Below, in pieces: positions 45,890-56,929 of a stretch of DNA of 64,000 bases (its first letter is position 1; each line of letters starts with the position of its first letter). The position numbers and the translations under genes were made by a program. The DNA lies in the NCBI RefSeq assembly GCF_947179515.1, contig NC_067477.1, positions 73,332,644 through 73,396,643 of the forward strand, given 5' to 3'. This DNA comes from Apodemus sylvaticus. Its lineage: Eukaryota > Chordata > Mammalia > Rodentia > Muridae. The notes beneath the pieces are model-generated. The model had not been told where the DNA came from. It searched no databases and worked only from the letters and a program-made list of their open reading frames with translations.

Positions 45890-46117
45890 AAACATTAGTT
45901 ATAGGTAGGTCATGACCCTATTGAAAGAGGAATGCAGAACACTGAGTTAAAATGCCAAAACATACACATTTAGCACTGACTTTTTTAAAGTTGGAATTTA
46001 TACCACCTCAATGAAGTGACTATTGGCATAACATTCCTTTCCAATCACCACCAGTAATTCTCATTTTTACTTTTCTGTGTTTCCACAGTGCAAAATATTT
46101 TAGAGTAGAAATTAATT

Positions 46118-46330
46118 AAGGGGAGAGGGCTGAAAGTATTGTTAAGCATATATACTATTCTTGCAAAGGATCCAAATTCAGTTCCCAGCACCCAAACATT
46201 AGTGCACAAACACCTGTAACTCCAAAACCAGATTTAACACTGTCTTCTAGTCTCTGTAAGCAAGGGCATGGTATGCAAACACACGTGTAGGGAAAACATC
46301 CACACACATAAAATAAAATTAAATCTTCAG
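46118..46330 (+). mobile_element. B4-type SINE
   Basis: 'gttaagcatatatactattc', 'gcaaaggatccaaattcag', 'ttcccagcacccaaacatt', 'cacctgtaactcc' and the end 'cacataaaataaaattaaat' match the B4 order, a tRNA/B1-related composite SINE. Moderately diverged. Confidence 0.75.
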
Positions 46331-46429
46331 AAGAATGAGAATCTTAGGAGAAAACTATGAGCACTGGTACACAATAGTTGCGAACTAGTTTCTAGTTATT
46401 CACTAGTGTTCGGTTTAAGTTTCCTTGTA

Positions 46430-46711
46430 AAAGTAACTTTTATTCACCAGATATAATTGTCCTCTAGAATCTTACTCCTGGATTAGCTCATCCTTTTAGT
46501 TCTTTCTGAACTCTGGCTGGCTGGCTCAATACAGATGTTCTGGTTCAAATTTCTCTCCAAGATGACTGATTCAAACTGACTTCTCTCAACTCCTTACTGA
46601 ATTGGTCTGCCTGGCCTCAAACTGACTGTCGCAATCTGCTCAGTCTGGATTCTTCTAATTCTCTGGTTCATTTTGTCTTCACCTGCAACTTCTCTGTAAA
46701 ACTGTTCTAGG

Positions 46712-46780
<69 letters not shown>

Positions 46781-47110
46781 CTCTCTCTCTCTCTCTCTCT
46801 CTCCATCTCTCTCTAAACTGCTCTCTTAAGTCATCACTTTCCAGTCTACTCTAGTAATAGTTGGGCCTATCCTATCTCTGACTCAATCTGTCAAATCTTT
46901 CTCTGATTTGACACTTTGTCTGCCAACCAATTAGATGTCATTTTCAATCATGGTTGCTTCCTTCTACAATCTAATTTTACATTCATTGTTTTGGGATTAA
47001 AGGTGTGTGCTAATGTATAATTCCAGTTGGATCACACAGAACTAGAAGGTTTTTGGATGTGATCATTTTGCCAGAGGAGCTATGTTGTTGGATTAAAATT
47101 TTTTCATGCT
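46430..47110 (-). repeat. Dispersed repeat, probably LTR-derived, with (CT)n
   Basis: A text made of repeated 'aactctggctggctggctc', 'tcaaactgactt', 'gaattggtctgcc'-like words that I recall from rodent LTR-like repeats. A CT microsatellite occupies 46,717-46,801. A short antisense B1-like piece ('ttgggattaaaggtgtgtgc', 46,989) follows. Class and strand are tentative. Confidence 0.4.
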
Positions 47111-47412
47111 GCAGTCTTCCTATGAGAAAACAGATGTTTATGTCAACTCAGCTCCAAAGTGTCAAAGTGTTACTGAGTCTATCACTTCTCCATGCTGCAG
47201 AACCACCTGCATACCAGTGATGCTAATACAGAAACATTTCTGGGTTCTTTGTTTACTTTATGTAGGATGTTACATATAAGGAGAGGCACCAAGGGCATGA
47301 TTTAAGATACTAAAAGATGCAACCAAGCATAATATGGGAATAAATAGAAACAATGGAGTCTTCCCATCAATACCTGGCAAGAGAATTCAGCTTTGAAACC
47401 ACCAAGAAAAGA
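47111..47412. other. Unassigned
   Basis: No gene or repeat recognised. Confidence 0.35.
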
Positions 47413-47434
47413 CATTAGCTTTGCAAAGCTAATG
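47413..47434. repeat. Perfect 22 bp palindrome
   Basis: The segment equals its own reverse complement, centred on ttgcaa at 47,421-47,426. A partial third arm (gcaaagcattag) follows at 47,437-47,448. It sits at the 5' edge of the next L1 fragment. Confidence 0.97.
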
Positions 47435-47448
47435 TTGCAAAGCATTAG

Positions 47449-47868
47449 CCTGACAAATACAGAGGTGGATGTTCTCAGCCAACCATTGGACTGAGCATAG
47501 GGTCCACACTGGAGGAAAGGACCCAAGGAGCTGAAGGGGATTTCAGCCCCATAGGAGGAACAACAATATGAACCAACCACTACCCCTCAGAGCTCCCAGG
47601 GTCTAAACCACCAGCCAAACACATGCAGAGACCCATATGCTCCAGTTGCATATGTAGTAGAGGATGGGCCCTTTGTCCTGAGAAGCCTTGATGCCCCAGT
47701 GTAGGGGAATGCCAGGACAGGGAAGCAGGAGTGGGTGGTTTGGTGAGCAGGGGAGGAGAAATGGGATAGGGGGTGTTCAGAAGGAAAACAAGGAAAGGAG
47801 AATATTACGTTTGAAATGTAAATAAAGAAAATATCTAATAAAAACCAAAAATAAATAAAGTAATATAA
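47449..47868 (+). mobile_element. L1 3' UTR (Lx-like), 5' truncated
   Basis: 'cctgacaaatacagaggtgg', 'aaccattggactgagc', 'ccccataggaggaacaac', 'aaaccaccagccaaac', 'gtaggggaatgccagg' and the end 'gtttgaaatgtaaataaag' then 'atatctaataaaa'. It is the same type as the sense part at 33,956-34,465. Confidence 0.9.
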
Positions 47869-48286
47869 CACTGAGAATGCTAGTTACTTCTTTGTATCTC
47901 AGTTATACCACCATTCTAAAACAAGCAACAGTAACTACTTCTTAGGGTTAATGAGAGAGTAAGTTAATACATCAAAGTTACTATACATAAACCAACATCA
48001 TTATTACTAATACTACTACATAATTTCTGTTAGAATATTCTGTTAATATATTTGCTTTTGTTTTTAGTAAAAAAGAAATGGGGTTGGAGGACACTGACAT
48101 TTTTAAAATAATATAATTTATTTCAGATAATATTTTTAATTACTTTTTATAATACTTGAGAGATATATTATGAGCAAAGTTATCAAAGGATTTTTTCAAA
48201 CTTTAGTCTCTTAAACAAATGAAGATTTCCAAAAAGAGTCAATTTGTATGTAAATTCAGAACTAAAGATGTCAAAAACTCTTTCAT
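47869..48286. other. Unassigned
   Basis: AT-rich DNA, no feature recognised. Confidence 0.35.
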
Positions 48287-48657
48287 GGAGGCAGAACATG
48301 CCAGCAAGTAAGAACATTTGCAGTGAAAGCAATAGGACCTGAGTTCAAATCCTCAAATCCACTTTAAAGTCAAACATCGCTACATATATCTTTAATCCAA
48401 GTGGTAGCTGACTGAAACACATAAAACACAAAAAATATTGTTTATCTAACGTAACTATACCTGAAATGGCTAGCTTAAGGTTCATTAAGATAGCTTGTCT
48501 CAATAACTAACATGGGAAGCAGTAAGAGAAGAATCTCATTGTCTTCCTCTGCCCATAAAGGCAAGCTTGTGGGCACCCGAGAACACACAGATACACACAC
48601 AGACACACACACACACACACACACACACACTATGCACACAATGTGCTTTTAAATTTA

Positions 48658-48701
<44 letters not shown>

Positions 48702-48716
48702 AAATATATATATATA
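48287..48716 (+). mobile_element. Diverged B4/B3-like SINE with CA and TA tracts
   Basis: 'gcaagtaagaacatttgc', 'gacctgagttcaaatcctc' (B-box-like) and the distal 'gcacccgagaacacacag' suggest an old tRNA-derived SINE. A CA run (about 48,590-48,630) and a TA run (48,656-48,716) follow. The short ORFs here are products of these tracts. Confidence 0.5.
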
Positions 48717-49594
48717 AAGAGAATTCTGGTATTTAAAGAAATGTTTCCTTATTCTGAATTCAGAGAAAGATGCATAATCTCTTATCACTTTGTATCCACT
48801 CTGAATTATAAGTCTTGAGGGTAAAGATTTAAAAAAAAAAAGGCTTAGAATGCATTGTTTTCTTACAGAAGCAGTTACATTGCCTGGCTCTCTGCCTCCA
48901 TCCTCAAGGCTTCCCATCCTCAGCTAACTCCCTCAAGATCACTCCAAATCCTCCTGGATCCTCTACGGCTCATTACCCAATGACTTAGCAGTGATGTTCT
49001 GAAGTTTCTGTACCTGACAACCTTTGCAGAAGCAGAGCCATTCACAGCCAGGGAAGCTCAGACACCCTGCAAGTAATTACTACAAACTCAAGAAAATGAA
49101 CACTGATTTTCCTCTACGCAATATTTTTTAGAAAGCTTGTCTCAACTGAGAATTTTACATGGAAACAAAATCAGATTAAAATATGGGCTGCCACTATTAC
49201 TGAAAAAGTGTGGAAGTTAGGCAAGAAATTTAGAACTTAAAATTACACAATGCGGTGGTGGAAGGTTGGGTGAACTTATATCCTCCATGCAACAACACCT
49301 TATAAGAAAACAAGCCAGAACCCCAGCAGTGTTGTTCACCTACCTGCCTCTGTGCCTATGGGCACAGTTCCAGACGAAGACAAACATCTTTAGTTTGTGG
49401 GCCCAATAATTTTTCTTGTTTTTAAAGGAAAGAAAAATGAGCCCTCTACTTTTCTTTAGCACATAGCCATGGCATAAATGGAAGTTGATGACTTTGATGA
49501 CATGAAATAGCAAGGGGACAGAAGTCATGGAAAGCATGGATATAGTGATACACGTATTGTCCCTCATGTCCCCTTGCTGCTCTAGTGAGTTTTG
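48717..49594. other. Unassigned
   Basis: No gene or repeat recognised in about 0.9 kb. A run of A lies at 48,830-48,841. Confidence 0.4.
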
Positions 49595-50897
49595 TTCCTT
49601 TCTTTATTATGTTTATTAGTTATTTTATTTATTTGCATTTCAAATGATATTTCCCTCCATGAACCCCATATCCCACCCCCTCCTCCTGTTTCTCTAAGGG
49701 TGTACCTACCCACTCCCACCTCATCACTCTAGCATTCCCCTATGGTGAGTCATCAAGGACCTCCCCTCTCATTGATGCCAGATAAGGAAATTCTCTGATA
49801 CTTGGGTCCCTCCATGTGTACTCTTAATTGGTGGTTTAGTCCTTGGGAGCTCTGGGGGTCTGGTTGGTTAATATTGTTGTTCTTCCGACAGGGTTGCAAA
49901 CCACTTCAGCTCCTTCAATCCTACCCCTAACTCCTCCATTGGGGTCCCTGTGCTCAGTCCAATGGTTGTCTACTAGCATCTGCATTTGTTTTTTGCTGTT
50001 GTTGTTGTTTTTATTAGATATATTTTTATTTACATTTCAAATGTCCCCTTTCCAGGTTCCCTCCTCCCTGAAAATCCCATAAGCCATCTCCCTTCTGGGT
50101 TTTGTAACTGTATATAGGATGCATCCCTGGGTGGGGTAGTCTCTGAATAGTCATTCCCTCACACTCTGCCCAAACTTTTGTCTTGGTATCTTCTTCTGTG
50201 GGTATTTTTCCCCTTTCTACAAAAGATCCAAGAATCCATACTTTGTCCTTCTTACTTCTTGGGCATCATTTGATATGTGAATTGTGTCTTGGGGATTCCA
50301 AGCTTCTAGGCTAATATCCACTTATCAGTGAATGCATACATTGAGTGTTCTTTTGTGATTGGGTTACCTCACTCAGGATGATATTCTCCAGCTCCATCCA
50401 TTTGTCCAATGTACTAAACAAAGAAGGAATATTTTACTCTTAAAAGCAGTAAGAATAAAAGGCCAAGTAGCATCTGCATTTGTATTGGCCAGGCTCTGGC
50501 AAAGCCTCTCAGGAGACAGCTATATCAGGCATCTATCAGCAAGTGATTGAATCAGTATTGTTGCTTTATTTGATATGTCACTTCTTGGCATCAGCAATAG
50601 TGTCTGGGTTTGGTGGCTACATAAGAGAAGGATCCCCCAGGTGGAATCTCTGAATGGTCTTTCCTTCAGTCTCTGCTCCACTCTTTGTCTCTGTATTTCC
50701 TTTAGACAGGAGCAATTCTGGGTTAATATTTTTGAGATGGGTGGGTGGAGCAAAAGGATCCCAGGACCCAACAGAAATGACATTAGCTGGAATACCCAAC
50801 AAAGGGTAGAGAGAACTTGTAGAGACCATATCCAGAGGTTAGGCACAGCCCTCAGTTAAGGGATGGGGACACCCACCAACCTCAAAAATATTATTGT
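49595..50897 (-). mobile_element. Old L1 3' UTR (Lx-like), minus strand, 5'-inverted and split
   Basis: Minus-strand tail at 49,595-49,989 ('tttatttgcatttcaaatg', 'accccatatcccacccc', 'gtccaatggttgtctac') continues at 50,484 ('ggctctggcaaagcctctc', 'gtgtctgggtttggtggc', 'cttcagtctctgctccac') to about 50,747 after a younger L1 (49,990-50,468) and its target duplication are removed. From about 50,748 to 50,893 the L1 text turns to the plus strand, forming a 5' inversion with a short inverted overlap. A 33-38 bp piece of local DNA interrupts it at 50,541-50,578. Confidence 0.8.
49990..50468 (-). mobile_element. Compact 5'-inverted L1 with 15 bp target duplication
   Basis: AGCATCTGCATTTGT at 49,975-49,989 and 50,469-50,483 flanks the insertion perfectly. 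49,990-50,409 is minus strand: T-rich tail, 3' UTR ('attagatatatttttattt', 'acatttcaaatgtcccc') and the end of ORF2 ('gttacctcactcaggatg', 'agctccatccatttgtc'). 50,410-50,468 is plus strand and derives from ORF1, the part that reads 'gtactaaacaaagaaggaat' to 'ataaaaggccaagt' (equal to 38,963-39,012). Almost all of ORF2 is missing between the two parts. Confidence 0.93.
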
Positions 50898-51378
50898 TTT
50901 TTTTCAAGGAAGAAGTTTGACTTTCATTTATAATCTTTGTTCACCTCACAGCAATCAAGTGCTCATACAGCACTCCCAGGAGATGGCAGCACCACTACCA
51001 CTGCTGTTACCTGTCACTCCTCACCAATCCTTCATGATCTTCATTTTGCACAGACATCTGTATCTGGGTAGTGACTTAGAAATAGTCTTTTGTCCAATTC
51101 CAGGTGGAACTTTGGTAATATTGTCAAAGTATTAATGCTTTAAACTGATTTTCACTAAAATATTAATGGCTTCCATATAATGGTGTTATTATAAAAGAGG
51201 CAATTCAGTACTTTAAATCAATCCCATAGAGAAATGGTGACATTTTTCTCTGAAAAGCCACTTCAGAAGGTTGTGTTTGTGGTGTCATATTATGGGGCCT
51301 TTCAAACTGGATAATCAGCCTCAATGTCACTAAACGGAGGTCCTGTTATATGCCATGGCAAAGGGAAGTAATTACAGA
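50898..51378. other. Unassigned
   Basis: A T run at 50,900-50,907, then DNA with no recognised feature. Confidence 0.35.
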
Positions 51379-51490
51379 AAGGGTGATGACATGTAGCTCA
51401 GTTGTGGCATGCTTGCCTAATGTGTACAGGGTCCTGGGCTCCGTTGCCAACATGCCTACTATGTCCCAGCACTTTGGAGATAAGGAAGTA
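51379..51490 (+). mobile_element. ID-B1-like composite SINE, diverged
   Basis: 'tgtagctcagttgtggcatg', 'gcttgcctaatgtg' and 'gtcctgggctccgttgcc' follow the ID element, a tRNA-Ala/BC1-derived SINE. A B1-like 'cccagcactttggagataag' follows. It is too diverged to be a tRNA gene. Confidence 0.65.
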
Positions 51491-52592
51491 AATTTTGGAT
51501 ATCAAGTTAACAGTTATGATATTAGGAAATCTTGTTAAGGAGCCCATAAACTTAAAGTTTTTGTTTTACATCATGCTTGAAGATAGGATTACCAACATTT
51601 GCCTGTTAGATTCAAGACAATAAAGACACAGAACCTCTCAATCACAATGAACTTACTTAAGTAATTGAATCAGTATTGTTGCTTTATTTGATATGTGCTA
51701 CTAAATATGATGGAAAATTTTGCACCATGGGTGATAATATTGCATTTAACTAATATGAAGCACCCTGGTTCTCTGCCCTGCTTTGTTCTATTAGTGTGTT
51801 AGTTATCATACTTAGAATTCAAAGGCTCTAAGTTAGAGTTTATTAATTAAAATATGTTTTTCAATTAATTAAATTCTGAAAATCTGCCTGCTCTAATCTG
51901 TAGACATGATGGTTGAAAAGAACAAACCAAGTGTGTATTCTTATTCTCAGTGAAGTGTGACTTGCTAACTTCAGAAGGAAGGATTTCCAATATGACTCAG
52001 TGAATCTGAGATTCACTGATGGAGAGAGAGGAAATCACTCTTGTCACTCTTCAAAACGACTTAAAGGCATAGAGGTTTCACTGGAGCAATAGAAAGCTGA
52101 CTGAGTGATGGAATCAAGGGAATCAACTTCAAAAATTCACAGATATGGTCCAGAAGCCAGCACTGAAAATGTATTCATGTTGATGCAAAAGAATAACACT
52201 TTGAGGGTACTTGCTTCTACCTTATCAGTTCACTGCAAACTGCATTAGGAACTTTTTCAGTTTAGTCTAGGAAAGGTTCCCTTGGTGATGAACAAAAGGT
52301 TCCCTTTTCATTTCTCACTGTTTACATGTGTGCAACCGAGCAAAGATACTCTCACTTGGAGACATTTCTGATTAAGAAAATGTAGAAGCCTTCTAAACTA
52401 CAAGTACCTGATCTAAGAATCCCATCATCTGTATGATAGTCACCATAATGGACTGAAGAATTTTTCACAGACAATCTGGGGATCCTGAGCTGTGGATCCC
52501 CCTCTGATAGAAGGACATGGGGATTTTTGTAGTGTATGAGTACTTGTCTCAAATCAAGGGCATAAATGCAAAATATTATGAACTGTAAATGA
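51491..52592. other. Unassigned
   Basis: About 1.1 kb, AT-rich, no gene or repeat recognised. 51,659-51,696 is nearly identical to 50,541-50,578. Confidence 0.4.
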
Positions 52593-52740
52593 TAGGGACT
52601 TGGGAGATAGCTTGGTGGTTAAAAACACTGACAGTTCTTCCAAAAGACTTATGAGTCAATTTACAACACCCACGTGGTGGCACACAACTAGCTGTAACTC
52701 TAGTCCCAGAGGGTCTTGGAACCCTAAGTCTCCGAAGCCA

Positions 52741-52792
<52 letters not shown>

Positions 52793-52835
52793 ACATACAC
52801 ACATACATACACTCACACTCACACTCACACACAAG

Positions 52836-52866
<31 letters not shown>

Positions 52867-52930
52867 GCACACACACACACATATGATCTCAGACATACAT
52901 TCAGGGAAAATACCCACAAAAAATAGAAAA
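52593..52930 (+). mobile_element. B3-type SINE with long CA tract
   Basis: 'acttgggagatagcttggtgg', 'aaaacactgacagttcttcc' and 'cccacgtggtggcacacaac' give the SINE head. The CA-rich part at 52,743-52,881 has CACG and CACT variants, and the distal 'cagggaaaatacccac' and A-rich end match the SINE tail. Confidence 0.8.
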
Positions 52931-53721
52931 GAAGGAAGAAAGAAAAATAGAAAAAGAAACAGAAGAAGGAAAACTAAACAGAGAATGTAGACAGTAGGAT
53001 GTACTCGGGATGATGCACCTTTATTCAAGCAATGGCCATTCTTATTTTTAATCTCATTTAGCTTTTAGTTAGGAAACTTCAATGAATTCTTCTGAAACTC
53101 TCTTCAAGATTTTAATCTTCAATACACAAGCCTGATGTATCTTCTACTATAAGAACAATATATTTCATAATATTCTCTAAAATAATTACAAAACAATTCT
53201 AAAGGATGGTTATTTGTAAAATGGAAATATAGGTCTTATTTCATGGTAATTCACTTTGACATGTTTTAATAATTCCAAATTTAAAACTCCTAAGAATAAA
53301 ATAAAACTTAAGCCTGAAATGATCTTGAAAGTAAATATAATGCCTTTGACTGAAGAAATCAATTTTACTAGTAAGCTTTGATCATTTAAAGCAGTAAGGA
53401 ATACCTACTTCATTTTCAGCAGGACAAGACCACATTAAAGCCAGACCATTCCATCAAAGGAGCTTGATTATGTTCTCAGTGTCTTAAATTATGCATACGA
53501 TGGGTGACACAAATACATGTTTAAGTGGTTGCAAATTTAAAAAATCAATATTCCCAAAGAACTAAAATTATGCCCAATCATAAATAAAAATTAATTCACC
53601 TGCATATTTTGATCTACAGCTTCACTAGAAGAGAAATATCTTTTTGCATCAACTTGTATTCATTATATTTCACACAAATATAGTTCAAATTAAACACAAG
53701 CCTTTTAAATAGAGCATATAT
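52931..53721. other. Unassigned, AT-rich
   Basis: No gene or repeat recognised. Confidence 0.4.
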
Positions 53722-53785
53722 ATATACACACATACACACACACACACGCGCGCGTGTGTCTCTGTGTGTGTGTATGTATGTATGT
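53722..53785. repeat. Alternating purine-pyrimidine tract with self-complementary centre
   Basis: TA units, CA units, CGCGCGCG near 53,747-53,754, then TG units and TATG units. The CA half pairs with the TG half around the CG centre. Confidence 0.95.
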
Positions 53786-53789
53786 ACTG

Positions 53790-54440
53790 TTCAGTGCACT
53801 TTGTTTTGCAGATAATCTGGAGGGAGATGTGGGCTGCCATGTTTCAGGGAACCAACAGCATCCCAGACCCATTGTCCCCAGAGGAAATGAAGTCTATCTG
53901 GGAATGCACTGGTGTGCTCTGCGTGGAACATGGAAAATAGCATATGTCACTACTGTACAGTACACAACAGACAATTATGATTCAACTGTCCAAATTATAA
54001 TCAGTTTGACAAATGTCCACAAACGTCTTCATTCTATTTTATATTTTCCCTAAGACAAGGCAATCACACAACCAGACAATTCCATCAGGGAAGCTTGTTA
54101 GCTGCTTAGTCTGTTAAACCCTGGTTGCCATAGCATCTAGAGTTGAAAAAGCTGCAGATTGGCATGAAAAAGCATGTCGACAATTGCCCTGTCACAGCAT
54201 GCAAGCCAGGTCTGCTCAAAGGCAGCACACTACAAGTTTTCTTTCCCAGTTTGCACTACCCCATGCTGTTTAATAATATCCATTTACTGGTATTGGGATT
54301 GATCTAGCACAGTGTAAAATTCACATCTAGTGAGACTTCGCTTTTCACGTGGAGTGAATTCTTTAACAAATGAGAGTATGGCAATTAATTTAGAAATGTA
54401 ATACTGTATGCCCGATAAGAAGTATATTTAGATTTAATAA
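53790..54440. other. Candidate conserved non-coding element
   Basis: Mixed-composition, repeat-free sequence between AT-rich flanks, with words such as 'gtgggctgccatgtttcagg', 'ccattgtccccagagg', 'aaaccctggttgccatagc', 'ttttcacgtggagtg'. It differs from the low-complexity surroundings. A 99-codon plus frame (53,754-54,053) starts inside the TG tract and has no recognisable domain. No conservation data are available here. Confidence 0.35.
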
Positions 54441-55433
54441 AGAAACTGTCCAAAATTTTAATGCACTGTTTTAAAGAGCACAATAGTTTTACTTGGCATT
54501 TTTTCAGTTGACTTTCTAGTCATTTCTGAAGCCTTGTTAGTCATAGTTCAGTGATGACAGACAGCATTCAAATTACAGTAGTATATTTTAAACCATGTTC
54601 TAATCATGCCATAGTCATTTCTTCTTCATATGCATGCTATAATTTAATTAAGGACATATATTTCTAAAATAACTATAATTTAATTAAAGATTAATATCAC
54701 GAACTCCAAAATTATAGTCTAGAGAGCAATGTGCATCAATATTTTCCAGGGGGATCATATACTTAGTGGTGATAAATTACCATGTATTAATAAGAAAACT
54801 TAGGTTTCTACCAATGGGAACTCAAATCCCTGCCAACCCTCAGATTCATGTAGTCTATAGATTTTGAATAAAGTAAAGTGTGTTTACAAACAACAGTTTT
54901 TAACTTACTAGAACTGTAAAAATTTTAAGAATATCTACTGAAATTTTGAATCTTGGGTAATTATATTGATTAAGACATTCATAGTTATATTATTCGGGCT
55001 TTGCCCATTACCTCTTGTCCTAATATTTCTTCAATTTAAGCTTTCAATTCCACAAAGAACAAAATAACCTAAAAATATACAACCCACTAAACCAATATGA
55101 GTTTCAAATTTAGGTATTATCTACAATACGTTCTTTTTCTTTCAATGCTCATTGCTTTATTCTTGTGGTATAATAAAGGCATTCACCACTGTGTATTGAG
55201 TGAGCTCGTCAGTTTGAACTTTTCTCATAAAAAAAAAAGTTGATCTGCAACATGAGAAAGTGATGAATTGACAGGAAAATGCTGAAGGGATGGTTCTTCA
55301 CATTCTGAAGCTACTGAACACCTTTTGCATTTTCTTTTTCCGAAATAAGTTTGTCAAATATATTCAATAGAATAATCAAAGCAAAAGGCCTTTGGTTTTA
55401 TATGTGTATGTATGTCTGCATGAAACTCATGCA
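54441..55433. other. Unassigned, AT-rich
   Basis: No gene or repeat recognised in about 1 kb. Confidence 0.4.
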
Positions 55434-55620
55434 CACATACACACAACACACAAACACACAACACATGCAATATATACACAATACACACACAACACATACA
55501 CAATACACACACAACACATACACAATACATAACACATACAATATGTACAACACATACACAATACACACACAACACATACAACACACAACACACACATAAC
55601 ACACACACAAGACACACAAA
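55434..55620 (+). repeat. ACA-rich minisatellite
   Basis: Imperfect units of CACAA, CACATA and CACAATA. A 22 bp unit repeats cleanly from about 55,499 to 55,545. Four overlapping minus-strand ORFs rich in Cys and Val (55,354-55,632) are artefacts. Confidence 0.95.
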
Positions 55621-56929
55621 AATCACATGCAAGTGAAAAGAATGATACAGAGTGAATCTCTTTAATCAGTAATGTTAAGCCCCTAATTTTCTAGGAATCC
55701 TCAAAATAAATCTCAAAATCTTGACATAAAACTTGGTTCACATATGGTGTCCATGAATGTGTTTTCTTATACCACATCTTCCAGGTTTTTTTTTTTTTTT
55801 AGGGGGAAAGCTGTTTACTTGTTAAAGGTCTTTTTATAAGCTTTGATGACTCAAAAACACCTTCATTTTAACACATGGAATTTGGCAAGGAGTATAACCA
55901 TGCTACCATTTGAAAGACTTTGATATTTTGAAAAGAAGAAGATTAAAAACAACAACGATTGAGAATAAGTTGGCTCGGATGTCTAGAACAAAATTTCCCA
56001 AGTATGAATTTTAATGTGAAGACTTACTAGTGAAATTGATCTGCCAGAATAGGATAACCTATCAAAGCCCTAGTTATCGCAAATAAATAACAGCCAGTAG
56101 TGCCACAGACGTTACCCCGGTATCGCAAGATAAAATATGGGACTAAATTGTCAAAAAGAAGAGATGTCAGGTTGGTACACAAATGTTCACATAAAATGAA
56201 AAGGAGTGGAGGTATCATGTCTTCTAATTACATTTTGCATTTTGCATTTCTATTTCCATTATACAATTATACTTAACATTAGTTTTTGTTATTTTTTTCC
56301 AATTTCTTTCATTCATGCTCAGTTTACCATAGAGCAATTCATGTTGGATTAAAACAGGGCACTACCTCTGATCTTATCTTAGGACATACATACTTTTTTT
56401 TACATAACCTGAAGCCTGGGCCTCACAGAAACCAGAGCAGAATTCTACAACTCAAGAGTACCTTATCTACACCCACAACAGTTCACAGCTCTTTGTAAGT
56501 CCAAGGTTACCTCTTGGCAATGACTTGAAAACATATTCTGCCTCTGTATCCAGCACTCATATCGTGCATTCCCAATATATTTTAATTATGTATGAAGTGC
56601 ATTTTCTTTTTACACCTGGCCGATTCCCTGTTTTTTCTTGTATTTTAATATAAGAAAACAACCATGCATTTCAGCTCTTAAGAACATGTTCATTAGATAT
56701 GATAACTAATATAAATATACTTTACAAACAATCTCATTTTAGTTAGAGAAAAAATTTTAATTGATACCATGCAAAGAAAATGTCAATTATCTTAAAATTC
56801 CGTAATAAGAGAAAAGGGAAAAACATTCTGGTGATCAGGGGTATATCTTGCCATGTCATGATTCTTTTCATGATAAAAATATCACGGTAAGGATACATCA
56901 CAACACAGCAATGTTTTATTCCTTAAAAC
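55621..56929. other. Unassigned, mostly unique
   Basis: A T15 run at 55,786-55,800. 56,035-56,180 keeps several CpG sites in AT-rich DNA ('gttatcgcaaataaataac', 'gacgttaccccggtatcgc'). No gene recognised. Confidence 0.4.

Noticed and set aside
51379..51456. tRNA gene candidate (tagctcagt-like A box and B-box-like text)
   Set aside because: It fits an ID-type SINE better and cannot form a convincing cloverleaf. No tRNA 3' half is present.
53754..54053. 99-codon ORF that could be an exon
   Set aside because: Its start codon lies in a TG microsatellite and the protein shows no known domain. Kept only as a candidate conserved non-coding block.
55434..55620. Possible CRISPR-like array
   Set aside because: It is an ACA-rich minisatellite with no spacers.
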